Shown one piece after another: positions 20,532-29,601 of a stretch of DNA of 64,000 nt. The DNA is from an uncultured Alcaligenaceae bacterium (GTDB taxonomy: Bacteria; Pseudomonadota; Gammaproteobacteria; Burkholderiales; Burkholderiaceae_B): positions 1-64,000 of the forward strand of contig CALKIR010000010.1 of assembly GCA_937995985.1 (NCBI GenBank), in the 5' to 3' direction. The first letter of the stretch is position 1. Each line of letters starts with the position of its first letter. Both the position numbers and the translations under genes were made by a program. A model generated the notes under the pieces. That model saw nothing but the letters and a program-made list of their open reading frames with translations, did no database searches and was not told the DNA's origin.

Positions 20532-23352
20532 GCGAATCCCCTTCTGCCTTTAAAAAAGCTTGTTCTAAATGCCTCACAACTCTATCCATCCGTGCACTAC
20601 GTGAACCTTTAATCAAATAATGAGCAGGGGCTTGTGCCACCAAATAATCCTGTAAAGCGTTAATATCATCAAAACGCTGCGCTCCCGTACCAAAAGCCTC
20701 AGCTGCAAACTGCGCATCATTGCCAATCACACATAATTGATCAATGCCGCGCTCACGTGCATACCCCCCCACCTCAGCATGCACGGCTTGGCGGTGAATG
20801 CCTACCTCAGCCATATCACCGAGGACTAAAATCTTTTTCCCCTTGAGCTGGGCAAGCACCTCAATGGCAGCACGTACAGAATCGGGATTGGCATTATAGC
20901 TATCATCGATCAATTGATACCCATCACTGAGGGTTTTAGGCTGCATCCGCCCTTCAACTGGACTAAAGGCCTCTAGCCCTGCTGCTATCTCAGACAAAGG
21001 AATATCTAAGGCCAGGGCACAGGCACTGGCTGCTAAAGCATTGTGTAAATTATGTACACCAGGCACAGCTAAATGAACTCGTTGACCCCCCACTTGGTGC
21101 GCGGTCAAGGTAAAACGAGTCCAGCCTGAATCAGGATAAATCTCGGTAGCTGTTACATCGGCCTGTTGATTAATGCTAAATGTGATACAGGGACGCGACT
21201 GAGCAAGTACGTGCCAAATCTCTGTATAGACATCATCGGCCGGAAAAACCGCCGTACCGTCGGCCGGCAAGGCACACATCACACTGCCATTTTCTCGGGC
21301 CACAGCCTCTACGGTATGCATAAACTCCTGATGTTCCCGCTGCGCATTATTCACCAGCGCAATTTGTGGCTGCACCAACGCGGCTAGCTGCGCAATTTCT
21401 CCTGGCTGATTCATGCCCAACTCAAAGACTGCCGCTTTATGCTGAGGCGCAAGACGCAAAAGACTTAAAGGCACTCCAATGTGATTATTAAAATTGCCTT
21501 TGGTTGCTAAATAGCCTTGATCGCCATAATGAACAGCAAAAATCCGTGCAATCATCTCCTTGGTTGTTGTCTTGCCATTACTGCCCGTCACCGCAACCAC
21601 AGGTAGTTGGAAGCACTGACGCCAACTGGCTGCCATTTTATGCAAGGCATCCAAAGTCGGGCCCACAACTATTTGCGGCAGTTCGCAATCTGGCTGAGGA
21701 TGAGCGACAATAGCGGCCAAGGCCTTTTGCTGCGCTGCCTGCTCTACAAAATCATGACCATCAAAACGCTCTCCCTCCAACGCTAGAAACAACTCTCCAG
21801 CCTGCAAGGAACGTGTATCCGTAGATAAATGAGGGGCATACAACCAAGTCAGCGCCAACTGCGCCCACTGCACATCCGAAAAATAATGACGCTGTGTGCC
21901 TATCTCCTGATAGGTCTCATGCCCCTTTCCAGCAATGAGCACAACATCATTAGGATCTGCCTGCCATATCGTATCCAAAATGGCGCGGGCCCGATCTAAT
22001 TGAATAACTGGCGCCTGCCCGTGCGTGGCCGTTTGGGCTTGCCAATACTCTAGAGCCCCAGAGCGCACTGCCTCAGCGATAGCATTAGGATCCTCACTGC
22101 GCGGATTATCATTAGTAATCATGACAACATCCGCATAACGCTGCGCAATGGCTCCCATTACAGGGCGCTTGGCCTTATCTCTATCCCCACCGCAGCCCAT
22201 CACACAGCGCACAATCCCATTGCGCACGGCGGCAACCTCACGTAATGCTACCAACGCCCGCTCTAAAGCATCGGGAGTATGTGCATAATCTACAACCACC
22301 AAAGGTTGAGGATAAGTGCTTTTTTGATGGCGCGCGGTAATGGCGCGCACTATTTCCAGACGACCAGCTACAGGACTCAGCCCCGCCATAATGCGTGCAA
22401 TTTTAGCTACTGGCCAACCTAGTTCATTGAGCACCGCCGCAACAAGCAAATAGTTTGAAACATTATGCAACCCTAATTGATGAGTGAGAAACTGTGCAGT
22501 GCCGTGCACACTCACTAAATTAAAGACCTGCCCATCAGTTCCAGGGTGTACATCCTGAGCATAAAAATCAGCCTCTGGATGAGTCATCGAGTAGGTAAAT
22601 ACGGGCGCATCTCCTGCCGCAGCAAGCAGCTCCTCACTAAAGGGATCATCCAAATTAATTACCACACGGCGTAACCCAGGACGCTGGAATAATCGCTTTT
22701 TACTTGCCCCATAATGCTCCCAAGTGCCGTGATAATCCAAATGGTCGTGAGATAAATTAGTAAAGGCTGCTATGTCAATAACAACCCCATCTAAACGTCC
22801 TTGATCCAGCCCAATAGAAGAGGCCTCAAGCACGACTAAATTAATTTGTGCATCCCGAACACGCGCCAGACTCTGATGCATGGTGAATACATCTGGGGTA
22901 GTCAACTCAAGAGGCAGGCACTCCCCCCCTGGCAAGCACACACCTAATGTGCCAATGCTGGCGCACGGAACTCCAGAATGATTTAATGATTCAGCAATCC
23001 AATGAGCAACTGAGGTCTTTCCATTGGTACCGGTCACTGCAATTACAGTGAGCTCATCGGAGGGACGCCCATACCACTCATGGGCAAGTGCCCCTAACTG
23101 TGCCTCTAAATCAGCCACCGCCAAAGCAGGCCTGTTAATTGTTGGGGCAGCATGCACTGCATCATAAATGACGGCCGCCGCACCGTTATCAACGGCCTCT
23201 TGGATGAACCGATAGCCGTCTGTACTCAACCCTGTGCGTGCCACAAAAATATCCCCGGGCTCTACCTGCTTGGAATGGGCACATAAAGCCGCCTGTGGTT
23301 GGCAATGCTGCCTTAACCAATGTGTAATGTGTTCTATTGTTTTTTTAGTCAT
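20521..23352 (-). CDS. murEF: MurE-MurF fusion, UDP-MurNAc-tripeptide and pentapeptide ligase
   Basis: One 943-residue reading frame carries two complete Mur ligases. The MurE half (about 1-500) has P-loop VTGTNGKTS (106-114) and the DNPR motif (415-418) that selects meso-diaminopimelate. The MurF half begins around 505 at [18 protein letters not shown], with P-loop [13 protein letters not shown] (588-600) and [11 protein letters not shown]. MurF lacks a separate short N-terminal stretch, so the linker is only a few residues. A MurE-MurF fusion is known in Bordetella. The gene overlaps ftsI by one base and mraY by 11. The fusion is seen directly, since no stop or restart occurs at the junction. 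Confidence 0.97.
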   Translation of the reverse strand: MTKKTIEHITHWLRQHCQPQAALCAHSKQVEPGDIFVARTGLSTDGYRFIQEAVDNGAAAVIYDAVHAAPTINRPALAVADLEAQLGALAHEWYGRPSDELTVIAVTGTNGKTSVAHWIAESLNHSGVPCASIGTLGVCLPGGECLPLELTTPDVFTMHQSLARVRDAQINLVVLEASSIGLDQGRLDGVVIDIAAFTNLSHDHLDYHGTWEHYGASKKRLFQRPGLRRVVINLDDPFSEELLAAAGDAPVFTYSMTHPEADFYAQDVHPGTDGQVFNLVSVHGTAQFLTHQLGLHNVSNYLLVAAVLNELGWPVAKIARIMAGLSPVAGRLEIVRAITARHQKSTYPQPLVVVDYAHTPDALERALVALREVAAVRNGIVRCVMGCGGDRDKAKRPVMGAIAQRYADVVMITNDNPRSEDPNAIAEAVRSGALEYWQAQTATHGQAPVIQLDRARAILDTIWQADPNDVVLIAGKGHETYQEIGTQRHYFSDVQWAQLALTWLYAPHLSTDTRSLQAGELFLALEGERFDGHDFVEQAAQQKALAAIVAHPQPDCELPQIVVGPTLDALHKMAASWRQCFQLPVVAVTGSNGKTTTKEMIARIFAVHYGDQGYLATKGNFNNHIGVPLSLLRLAPQHKAAVFELGMNQPGEIAQLAALVQPQIALVNNAQREHQEFMHTVEAVARENGSVMCALPADGTAVFPADDVYTEIWHVLAQSRPCITFSINQQADVTATEIYPDSGWTRFTLTAHQVGGQRVHLAVPGVHNLHNALAASACALALDIPLSEIAAGLEAFSPVEGRMQPKTLSDGYQLIDDSYNANPDSVRAAIEVLAQLKGKKILVLGDMAEVGIHRQAVHAEVGGYARERGIDQLCVIGNDAQFAAEAFGTGAQRFDDINALQDYLVAQAPAHYLIKGSRSARMDRVVRHLEQAFLKAEGDSHAS

Positions 23353-25088
23353 TATTGTATCCCCCCTGCATTCACGTCTAGAGCAATCAGGGACTCGACA
23401 GGCGCATCGGGCTGTACACCCAGCCGTCGTAAACTGCCTGCCACAATTTCAGAAAATACCGGAGCGGCTACTAAGCCACCAAAATATCCTTCTCGCCGCG
23501 GCTCATCTACTGAAACCGCCACTACTATATGCGGATCGGAGACAGGCGCAAAACCAACAAAAGAGCTTCTATAACTGGATTTACTATAGGCTCCATTTAC
23601 AATTTTGCGCGCTGTTCCACTTTTTCCTGCAACACGATAGCCATGCACAGCAGCCCGACGCGCCCCTTCAGGACCTGCCGCTGCCTCAAGCATAGAGCGC
23701 ATCGCGGCAGCAACCTCTGGGCTAAACACGCGGGTGCTGGTTGGCTGCGCATCGCGACGTAATAAACTCAAGGAAACCATGTCCCCATCGCGGGCAAATA
23801 CGGTAAATGCCTGGGCAATTTGCAACAATGAAGTGGACAACCCATATCCATAAGCCATCGTTGCCCGCTCAATTGGGCGCCACGTCTTCCAAGGACGCAC
23901 CCGTCCAGCAGCTGCTCCAGGAAAACCTATTTCTGGTGCATGTCCAAACCCTAACCGATCAAAGCCCTCCCACATTTGTTGAGAAGTAAGGCGCTCTGAA
24001 ATCATGGTCATCCCAATATTGCTCGAGCGCCGAATAATGCCTGCCACATCCAGCACGCCGTTACGACTGACATCGGAAATTATTGAACCTTCGTAACGAT
24101 AGCGGCCATTACCGGTATCAAATTTGGTATTTAAATCTACTGCACCTGTTTCCAAGGCCATGGCCACGGTAAACGGCTTCATAATAGAACCAGGCTCAAA
24201 GGTATCGGTAAAGACACGATTACGGAGCGCCTCTCCTTTACGATCACTTCTGTCATTTGGGTTATAAGTAGGCAAATTCACCAATGCCAAAATTTCACCA
24301 GTGCGTACGTCAATCACCACGGCGGACCCGGCCTGAGCGTCATGAAAATCCAATGCTTTTTTTAACGCACGGTACGCATCATACTGAACGCCTGCGTCAA
24401 TAGACAAAAATAAATCCTCACCATGCAAAGGAGGAATGACCTCACGCACATCCTCGACAATACGCCCTAAGCGATCGCGCATCACCCGACGTGAGCCAGG
24501 TTTACCAGAAAGCACATCATTAAACGCAAGCTCTATGCCCTCAAGCCCTTGATCTTCTATATCCGTAAACCCCAATACATGGGCAACGCTCTCACCCTCT
24601 GGGTAAAAACGACGCATTTCATCTTGTTGATGCACCCCAGGAACCTTCAACGCCTCAATTTGTTCGGCTAAGTCTAAATCCACTTGACGGCGTAAATACA
24701 CAAAACTGCGTCCTGGGGTTTGCATGCGCTGATAAACCTCATCAAAGGGCATCTCAAGCAAAGCAGCAAGCTGTTGTACTTGTTCTGTAGTAGCTTTACG
24801 AGCATCCTCAGGAATGACCCAAATAGCCTTTACTGGCACACTCGAAGCTAATACAACTTGACCACTGCGATCAAAAATCTTGCCTCGATTCGGTGGCAAT
24901 ACCAAGGTTCGCTCAAAGCGGCGCACCCCCTGCTCTTGTAAAAATTGTGTGGACAGCCCTTGTAAATACAGCGCCTTAATCAAGAGCGCCATAAACCCCA
25001 ACAACAAAAGCAATAACACAAAACGCGCCCGCCAGGCTGGCATGGCGGCATCGAGCACTGGGTTGTCATAAAAGCCGAATGGTCTCAT
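23352..25088 (-). CDS. ftsI: septal transpeptidase FtsI (PBP3)
   Basis: FtsI cross-links septal peptidoglycan. The 578-residue class B penicillin-binding protein has one transmembrane helix (about 22-42) and a pedestal domain with LPPNRGKIFDRSG. The active-site motifs are SIMK (301-304, nucleophile Ser301), SSN in IRRSSNIGM, and KSGTA. It overlaps ftsL by four bases and murEF by one. Confidence 0.97.
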   Translation of the reverse strand: MRPFGFYDNPVLDAAMPAWRARFVLLLLLLGFMALLIKALYLQGLSTQFLQEQGVRRFERTLVLPPNRGKIFDRSGQVVLASSVPVKAIWVIPEDARKATTEQVQQLAALLEMPFDEVYQRMQTPGRSFVYLRRQVDLDLAEQIEALKVPGVHQQDEMRRFYPEGESVAHVLGFTDIEDQGLEGIELAFNDVLSGKPGSRRVMRDRLGRIVEDVREVIPPLHGEDLFLSIDAGVQYDAYRALKKALDFHDAQAGSAVVIDVRTGEILALVNLPTYNPNDRSDRKGEALRNRVFTDTFEPGSIMKPFTVAMALETGAVDLNTKFDTGNGRYRYEGSIISDVSRNGVLDVAGIIRRSSNIGMTMISERLTSQQMWEGFDRLGFGHAPEIGFPGAAAGRVRPWKTWRPIERATMAYGYGLSTSLLQIAQAFTVFARDGDMVSLSLLRRDAQPTSTRVFSPEVAAAMRSMLEAAAGPEGARRAAVHGYRVAGKSGTARKIVNGAYSKSSYRSSFVGFAPVSDPHIVVAVSVDEPRREGYFGGLVAAPVFSEIVAGSLRRLGVQPDAPVESLIALDVNAGGIQ

Positions 25089-25405
25089 GGCTGCCCTCTC
25101 TGAGCTGCGGTCATTGCCTCTGCATTGGTTTGACGCATGGCAGACTCCCCTGCAGGAATATAAATAGTGTATTCAGGCCCTGCGGGTGCCATAGAAAAAT
25201 TTTCACGGGCCAGCTCATCAATACGTGCATTGCGCGTCAGTTCGGCCCGCTCAAGCTGCAAACGGCGCCATTGGGCATCTAAATCCTTGGCCTGTGCCCG
25301 CAATTGTTCAATTTTCACGTATAAATCACGCGCATGATAGCGCGTGGTAATTAAATGAAATCCCACTAAAAACACCGCGAGAATCAAAACTAACAATAAC
25401 CGCAT
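25085..25405 (-). CDS. ftsL: cell division protein FtsL
   Basis: FtsL is a small bitopic divisome protein that forms a coiled coil with FtsB. The 106-residue sequence has one N-terminal membrane helix (RLLLVLILAVFLVGFHLI) followed by a heptad-like stretch with EQLRAQAKDLDAQWRRLQLE. It lies two bases after rsmH and overlaps ftsI by four bases. Identification rests on topology and position as much as on sequence. Confidence 0.92.
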   Translation of the reverse strand: MRLLLVLILAVFLVGFHLITTRYHARDLYVKIEQLRAQAKDLDAQWRRLQLERAELTRNARIDELARENFSMAPAGPEYTIYIPAGESAMRQTNAEAMTAAQRGQP

Positions 25406-25407
25406 TT

Positions 25408-26475
25408 CTAGCGCCCTCGTCGTCGAGCATAAGGCTGTCCGGCATGTTCATAATAGGCAGCCACTTCTTGCCACTCATTGCGCCACCCTTCTGTCAACGG
25501 ACGTGATGTACGCTCTGCTACCCGCAACACAGCTGAACGAGCACGAGGGTTAGCAGCAATCTCTTCTTGTGCGGGTAACACCCGTCCTAAACTATTTAAC
25601 CAAGGGCGGGGCAACTGCTCCTCAGTCAACGGCAAATGTGCATAAGCAGCCTCTGGGCGTGCTCCGGTTGCAATAAAGCGCTTAACAATACGATCCTCTA
25701 GGGAATGAAAGCTTATTACTGCTAATCGTCCCCCCGGCCGCAGTAGCTGTAACGCTAGCGGCAGCGCAGCTTGGAGTGCCTCGAGCTCACGATTGATGTA
25801 AATCCGTATAGCTTGGAAGGTCCGAGTCGCCGGATGATGTGCTTGCGGGCGCGTGGGCACGATACTGGAGACCAGCTGGGCGAGATCATGCGTGGTCTGC
25901 AACGGAGAGGATTGGCGGCGAGTTGCAATCGCCTTTGCAATCTGGAAAGCATGCCGTTCTTCGCCATAATGATGTATGACCTCCTTCATATCATTAATAC
26001 TTGCCTGGGCAAGCCACTGGGCAGCGGTCTGCCCAGTACTGTTATTCATGCGCATATCAAGCGGACCATTACGTGTAAAAGAAAAGCCCCGCTCCGCCTC
26101 ATCTAACTGAGGTGAGGATACCCCTAGATCCATCATCATTCCATCAATGGCCTCTACTCCATGAGCATCGAGAGAATCATACAAATGCTCAAAACCACAA
26201 TGTATGGCGACCACTCGAGGATCATCTTGTTGGAGCTGTTGAGCCACCTGAATGGCGGCAGGATCCTTGTCCAATACGAACAAACGCGCATGAGGGCTCA
26301 AATAAGACAACAATGCGCGGCTATGTCCGCCGCGCCCAAAAGTAGCATCGACAAAAACCCCATCCACAGTCCCTGGGGCCGGCATGGACTGGGTTGCACG
26401 CCGCGCTTTAAAACTCGGTGCAACCAAAGCAGCAACCACTTGCTCGAGCAATACGGGACGATGGGTTATGGTCAT
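25408..26475 (-). CDS. rsmH: 16S rRNA m4C1402 methyltransferase RsmH (MraW)
   Basis: RsmH N4-methylates C1402 of 16S rRNA in the decoding centre. The 355-residue protein starts with HRPVLLEQVV, has the SAM motif VDATFGRGGHSRALL (38-52), MMDLGVSSPQLDEAERGFSF and the C-terminal ISFHSLEDRIVKRF motif. It is somewhat longer than the E. coli protein because of an insertion near 20-35. It lies 23 bases after mraZ. Confidence 0.97.
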   Translation of the reverse strand: MTITHRPVLLEQVVAALVAPSFKARRATQSMPAPGTVDGVFVDATFGRGGHSRALLSYLSPHARLFVLDKDPAAIQVAQQLQQDDPRVVAIHCGFEHLYDSLDAHGVEAIDGMMMDLGVSSPQLDEAERGFSFTRNGPLDMRMNNSTGQTAAQWLAQASINDMKEVIHHYGEERHAFQIAKAIATRRQSSPLQTTHDLAQLVSSIVPTRPQAHHPATRTFQAIRIYINRELEALQAALPLALQLLRPGGRLAVISFHSLEDRIVKRFIATGARPEAAYAHLPLTEEQLPRPWLNSLGRVLPAQEEIAANPRARSAVLRVAERTSRPLTEGWRNEWQEVAAYYEHAGQPYARRRGR

Positions 26476-26498
26476 GGGCTGACTTTTTACAAAAACTT

Positions 26499-26927
26499 TT
26501 AAAAAGAAAACTGCTGGAATACTTCTGTCATGCTCTTAGCGAGATCTTCTTGCTGACGGGCTTCAAGCTCGGGCGGGTTCCATATTTCAAAATGCCCTCC
26601 CATGCCCAATAGCATGGCCTCGCGCTCTAGATTAGCTGCCTGTCGAAGCTCGGCAGTAATCAAAATACGCCCGGCTGAATCCATCTCTACATCATGGGCA
26701 CTACCGAGCAATAAGCGCTGAAATGCGCGCGCTGACATAGGTAAAGCGGCAATCTGTGCCCGCTTGTTTTCCCATACTGTGCGTGGGTACAGCAGCAAGC
26801 AACCGTCGGGATGTCGTGTTAGAGTCAAACGCCCCTCTTGCTCAGAAATCAGCGAATCGCGATACCGAGTCGGAATGGACATCCGCCCCTTGGCATCTAA
26901 GCTCAACGCGCTGCTCCCCTGAAACAT
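26499..26927 (-). CDS. mraZ: transcriptional regulator MraZ
   Basis: MraZ is the first dcw gene and encodes a dodecameric AbrB-fold DNA-binding protein that represses its own operon in E. coli. The 142-residue protein has two SpoVT/AbrB-like repeats, with DAKGRMSIPTRYR in the first and DSAGRILITAELR in the second. GGGAG lies six bases before the ATG and overlaps the nearest operator box. The boxes upstream (26935-26969) suggest autoregulation. Confidence 0.96.
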   Translation of the reverse strand: MFQGSSALSLDAKGRMSIPTRYRDSLISEQEGRLTLTRHPDGCLLLYPRTVWENKRAQIAALPMSARAFQRLLLGSAHDVEMDSAGRILITAELRQAANLEREAMLLGMGGHFEIWNPPELEARQQEDLAKSMTEVFQQFSF

Positions 26928-26934
26928 GGGCGAC

Positions 26935-26969
26935 TCCCACTTTTTTACACATTTTCCTACTTTTTCCCA
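26935..26969 (-). promoter_or_regulatory. MraZ operator, 10-bp-phased boxes
   Basis: On the minus strand four five-base boxes occur at exact 10-base spacing: TGGGA (26965-26969), TAGGA (26955-26959), TGTAA (26945-26949, degenerate) and TGGGA (26935-26939). E. coli MraZ is known to bind TGGG-type repeats separated by five bases, so this array fits that rule. The outermost box touches the -10 element and the innermost overlaps the mraZ Shine-Dalgarno sequence. Confidence 0.75.
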
Positions 26970-26997
26970 CTCTAAGCTAATTCCCTTGTCTGGTCAA
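26969..26997 (-). promoter_or_regulatory. promoter of the dcw cluster (PmraZ)
   Basis: On the minus strand TTGACC (26992-26997, five of six) and TAGAGT (26969-26974, four of six) are separated by exactly 17 bases. Transcription would start near 26962, inside the MraZ box array, giving a leader of about 35 bases. The overlap with the operator supports both assignments. Confidence 0.65.
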
Positions 26998-27222
26998 GAT
27001 TCAAAAACTCTTTTTTTCAATCACAACAAGCACTTACAGCTGTATAAATCTCATACAATTCACAAAAACATAAGTGAAATCAATCCATTGGAGAACAAGC
27101 CTAAAGTAACCTGGCACCAATCTTTTCTTTACTTTATATTTGTAGTAGCCAATTTTTCTTGAAATTTCATTCCTCTCTCAAAATAAACTGATGCACTTTA
27201 GCGACCGTAACTAAAGAGGCAT
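26998..27222. other. gene-free AT-rich spacer upstream of the dcw promoter
   Basis: About 225 bases between the dcw promoter and the rnpB terminator contain no convincing ORF, RNA gene or dyad. The stretch is rich in A/T runs. It may contain UP-element-like sequence for the dcw promoter, but nothing specific is visible. Confidence 0.5.
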
Positions 27223-27244
27223 AAAAAAACGCCTCCTTGAGGCG
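27223..27244 (-). terminator. intrinsic terminator of rnpB
   Basis: On the minus strand a six-base-pair GC-rich stem (CGCCTC / GAGGCG at 27230-27244, three-base loop) is followed by seven T residues (27223-27229). It lies about 75 bases beyond the mature 3' end of RNase P RNA. Confidence 0.8.
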
Positions 27245-27320
27245 CCCAATCATTAAGAGATAGAAATCACCGCACGGAATATACATGCGGCACATAAAGA
27301 CAGGTAAAATAGTGATAAGA

Positions 27321-27648
27321 CGGGATGTGTCTATAGGCCGGATTCTGTATACATGCCAAAGGCATGCAGGCAACCATTCATCTAGGCTATTTATTACTAA
27401 ATAGCTCATGCCACCTACCCGCATGCTCGGACGGACCGCCCTCTCGGTATGATCTACCAACGCATGCCTATTTGGTGTTGCTCCCGATAGAGGTTACCGC
27501 GTTTCACCCTACATTGCTGTAGACTCGTCTCTGTGGCCCTAGTCCTCGGCTCGCTACTGCTCGCCGGACGGCTGTTAGCCGCTATCGTGTCCTGTGGAGT
27601 CCGGACCTTCCTCGACATCCTCATGCCGCGGTTGCCCGACACACCCCG
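27321..27648 (-). ncRNA. rnpB: RNase P RNA (A type)
   Basis: RNase P RNA is the catalytic subunit that trims tRNA 5' leaders. On the minus strand the P4 strand GGTCCGGACTCCACAG, the AGGGTGAAACGCGG segment and the 3' ATCCGGCCTATAGACA segment are all present. The terminal P1 helix closes with GGGGTGTGTC (27638-27647) pairing with GACACATCCC (27322-27331), which sets the ends near 27648 and 27321. It lies just upstream of the dcw promoter and divergent from uup. End positions are accurate to a few bases. Confidence 0.95.
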
Positions 27649-27655
27649 TGTATTT

Positions 27656-27668
27656 ATTATACATTATA
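27656..27668 (-). promoter_or_regulatory. tandem -10 elements of rnpB promoter
   Basis: Two perfect TATAAT hexamers on the minus strand (27656-27661 and 27663-27668) lie just before the predicted rnpB 5' end. The nearer one places the start at about 27648, matching the P1 helix. No good -35 hexamer is seen at the proper spacing. The space to the uup start codon is only about 40 bases, so the two promoters must be packed together. Confidence 0.6.
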
Positions 27669-27708
27669 CTTTCCCATTGATTGCTTTTTTCTCGCCTATA
27701 CATATCAC

Positions 27709-29541
27709 ATGAATTTGCTGACTCTCCAAGACGTTACCCTTTCTTTAGGCCATCACCCCTTGCTTTCTCAAGCCAATTTGATTATCCACGCAGGAGAACG
27801 CTGTGGCCTAATTGGCCGCAACGGCTCGGGCAAATCTTCTCTGCTTAAACTCATAGATGGGCGCTTAGAGCCTGATTCTGGCGAGATTCAAAAACGAGTG
27901 GGCTTAAAAATTGCCACCGTTATTCAAGAGCCTGATCTGCCCAGAGATGTCTCTGTGCACGACTATCTTTGCGCCGATTATCTGGATACCGAAGAGTGGC
28001 AACGCCCGGCCTTAGCCGAACAATACAGTGCAGCCCTTGGCTTAACAGCTGACACATTATTACAAAACCTTTCGGGCGGCATGCGCAAACGGGTTGCCTT
28101 AGCCTATGCCTTGCTTGAGAATCCTGATTTGCTTTTACTTGATGAGCCTACCAACCACCTGGACTTTGATGGCATTCGCTGGCTCGAAGAACAAATACTG
28201 AACTTCCGCGGCGCGGTCATTGTAATCACACACGATAGACGGTTCTTAGATACCGTCACCACACGCATCATTGAACTCGACCGCGGCCAATTATTCAGCT
28301 TTCCAGGGAATTTCGACAAATGGCAAGCACAAAAAGCCCAATGGCTTGAGGCCGAAGCACAAGAACAGGCTCGTTTTGATAAATTGCTGGCCCAAGAAGA
28401 AGCATGGCTCAGGCGTGGCACCCGCGCACGCCGCATACGCAATCAAGGACGGGTACGCCGCCTAGAAGCCCTGCGCCGCGAACGGGCGCAACGTCGGGAA
28501 CGCGCAGGAAATGTTCGTTTTGCTATTGATGAGGGCCGCCGCTCCGGGCGCCTGGTAGCAGAGGTGAACCACGTTACACATGGCTATGATGGACGGATAC
28601 TCATCCGTGATTTTTCTACCGCTATTATGCGTGGGGACAGAATTGGTATTTTAGGACCTAATGGAGCGGGCAAAACCACCCTATTAAACATCATCTTAGG
28701 CACCCTCACTCCCGATCAAGGAACCGTGCGTCACGGCACGCAGCTCAACATCGGCTTTTTTGATCAGATGCGCACTTCTTTAGATGATCATGCGCCCCTC
28801 ATTGAGGCCATTAACCCAGGAAACGAATGGGTAGAGATTGGTGAGGAGCGCAAACATGTGGTGAGCTATCTTGAGGACTTTCTTTTTGATCCCGAGCGCG
28901 CCTATGCCCCTGTGCGCACTCTATCAGGTGGAGAACGTGCTCGCTTGGCTCTAGCTCGACTGTTTACACAGCCGACTAATGTCTTGGTGCTTGATGAGCC
29001 TACCAATGACCTAGATATAGAGACCTTAGAGCTCTTAGAAGATTTACTCGCTGATTATGCGGGTACGGTCTTATTAGTCAGCCACGACCGCAGCTTTCTC
29101 AACAATGTTGTGACTCAAATTATTGCCTCCGAGGGCGATGGCATGTGGCAAGAGTATGTGGGAGGCTATGATGATTGGGTAGAGCAACAAGTACAAGCCA
29201 ATCACAAGCAACGAACCGCCCAAAAAGAGCCCCATCAAGAGCACCATACAGCAACCCATACAAACAGCTCTCTATCCTCTACTCCGGCACGAAAAAACAA
29301 ACGAAGCCCGAGACGCTTGGCGCCCTGGGAAGAAAAAGAGCTCACAGAGTTGCCAGAAAAAATCGCCCACCTTGAGCAGCGCTTGGCCGAGCTGGCCGAA
29401 GCCCTTGCCGATCCGCACTTATATGACACAGGCCCGGAAAAAGCGCAGGCCATCGAAGAACAAATAGAACAAACAGAATCAGAGATGGAACAGCTATTCG
29501 AACGGTGGGAAATGCTCGAAGAATTAAAAAATAATCAATAA
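27709..29541 (+). CDS. uup: ABC-F ATPase Uup
   Basis: Uup is a soluble ABC-F protein with two ATPase domains, linked in E. coli to ribosome function and precise transposon excision. The 610-residue sequence has Walker A GRNGSGKSS (36-44), signature LSGGMRKRVALA and Walker B LLLLDEPTNHLD in domain one. The Uup-type linker (WLRRGTRARRIRN) follows, then GPNGAGKTT, LSGGERARLALA and VLDEPTNDLD in domain two. The C-terminal 70 residues form a charged coiled coil expected to bind DNA. No Shine-Dalgarno sequence is apparent before the ATG. Confidence 0.92.
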   Translation: MNLLTLQDVTLSLGHHPLLSQANLIIHAGERCGLIGRNGSGKSSLLKLIDGRLEPDSGEIQKRVGLKIATVIQEPDLPRDVSVHDYLCADYLDTEEWQRPALAEQYSAALGLTADTLLQNLSGGMRKRVALAYALLENPDLLLLDEPTNHLDFDGIRWLEEQILNFRGAVIVITHDRRFLDTVTTRIIELDRGQLFSFPGNFDKWQAQKAQWLEAEAQEQARFDKLLAQEEAWLRRGTRARRIRNQGRVRRLEALRRERAQRRERAGNVRFAIDEGRRSGRLVAEVNHVTHGYDGRILIRDFSTAIMRGDRIGILGPNGAGKTTLLNIILGTLTPDQGTVRHGTQLNIGFFDQMRTSLDDHAPLIEAINPGNEWVEIGEERKHVVSYLEDFLFDPERAYAPVRTLSGGERARLALARLFTQPTNVLVLDEPTNDLDIETLELLEDLLADYAGTVLLVSHDRSFLNNVVTQIIASEGDGMWQEYVGGYDDWVEQQVQANHKQRTAQKEPHQEHHTATHTNSSLSSTPARKNKRSPRRLAPWEEKELTELPEKIAHLEQRLAELAEALADPHLYDTGPEKAQAIEEQIEQTESEMEQLFERWEMLEELKNNQ

Positions 29542-29559
29542 TCCCTACATACACCATAA

Positions 29560-29579
29560 AGCTGGCCCTTGGGCCAGCT
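29560..29579. terminator. bidirectional hairpin between uup and pyrC
   Basis: A nine-base-pair perfect stem (AGCTGGCCC / GGGCCAGCT with a two-base centre) lies between the convergent uup and pyrC stops, with short A/T tracts on both sides. It can serve either gene, though the U tracts are short. Confidence 0.55.
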
Positions 29580-29601
29580 AAAACCCTGCTGTTTTATCCC
29601 C

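Noticed and set aside
23234..23695. 153-codon plus-strand ORF across the murEF-ftsI junction
   Set aside because: Antisense to both conserved genes, Cys/His-rich shadow composition, no start signal.
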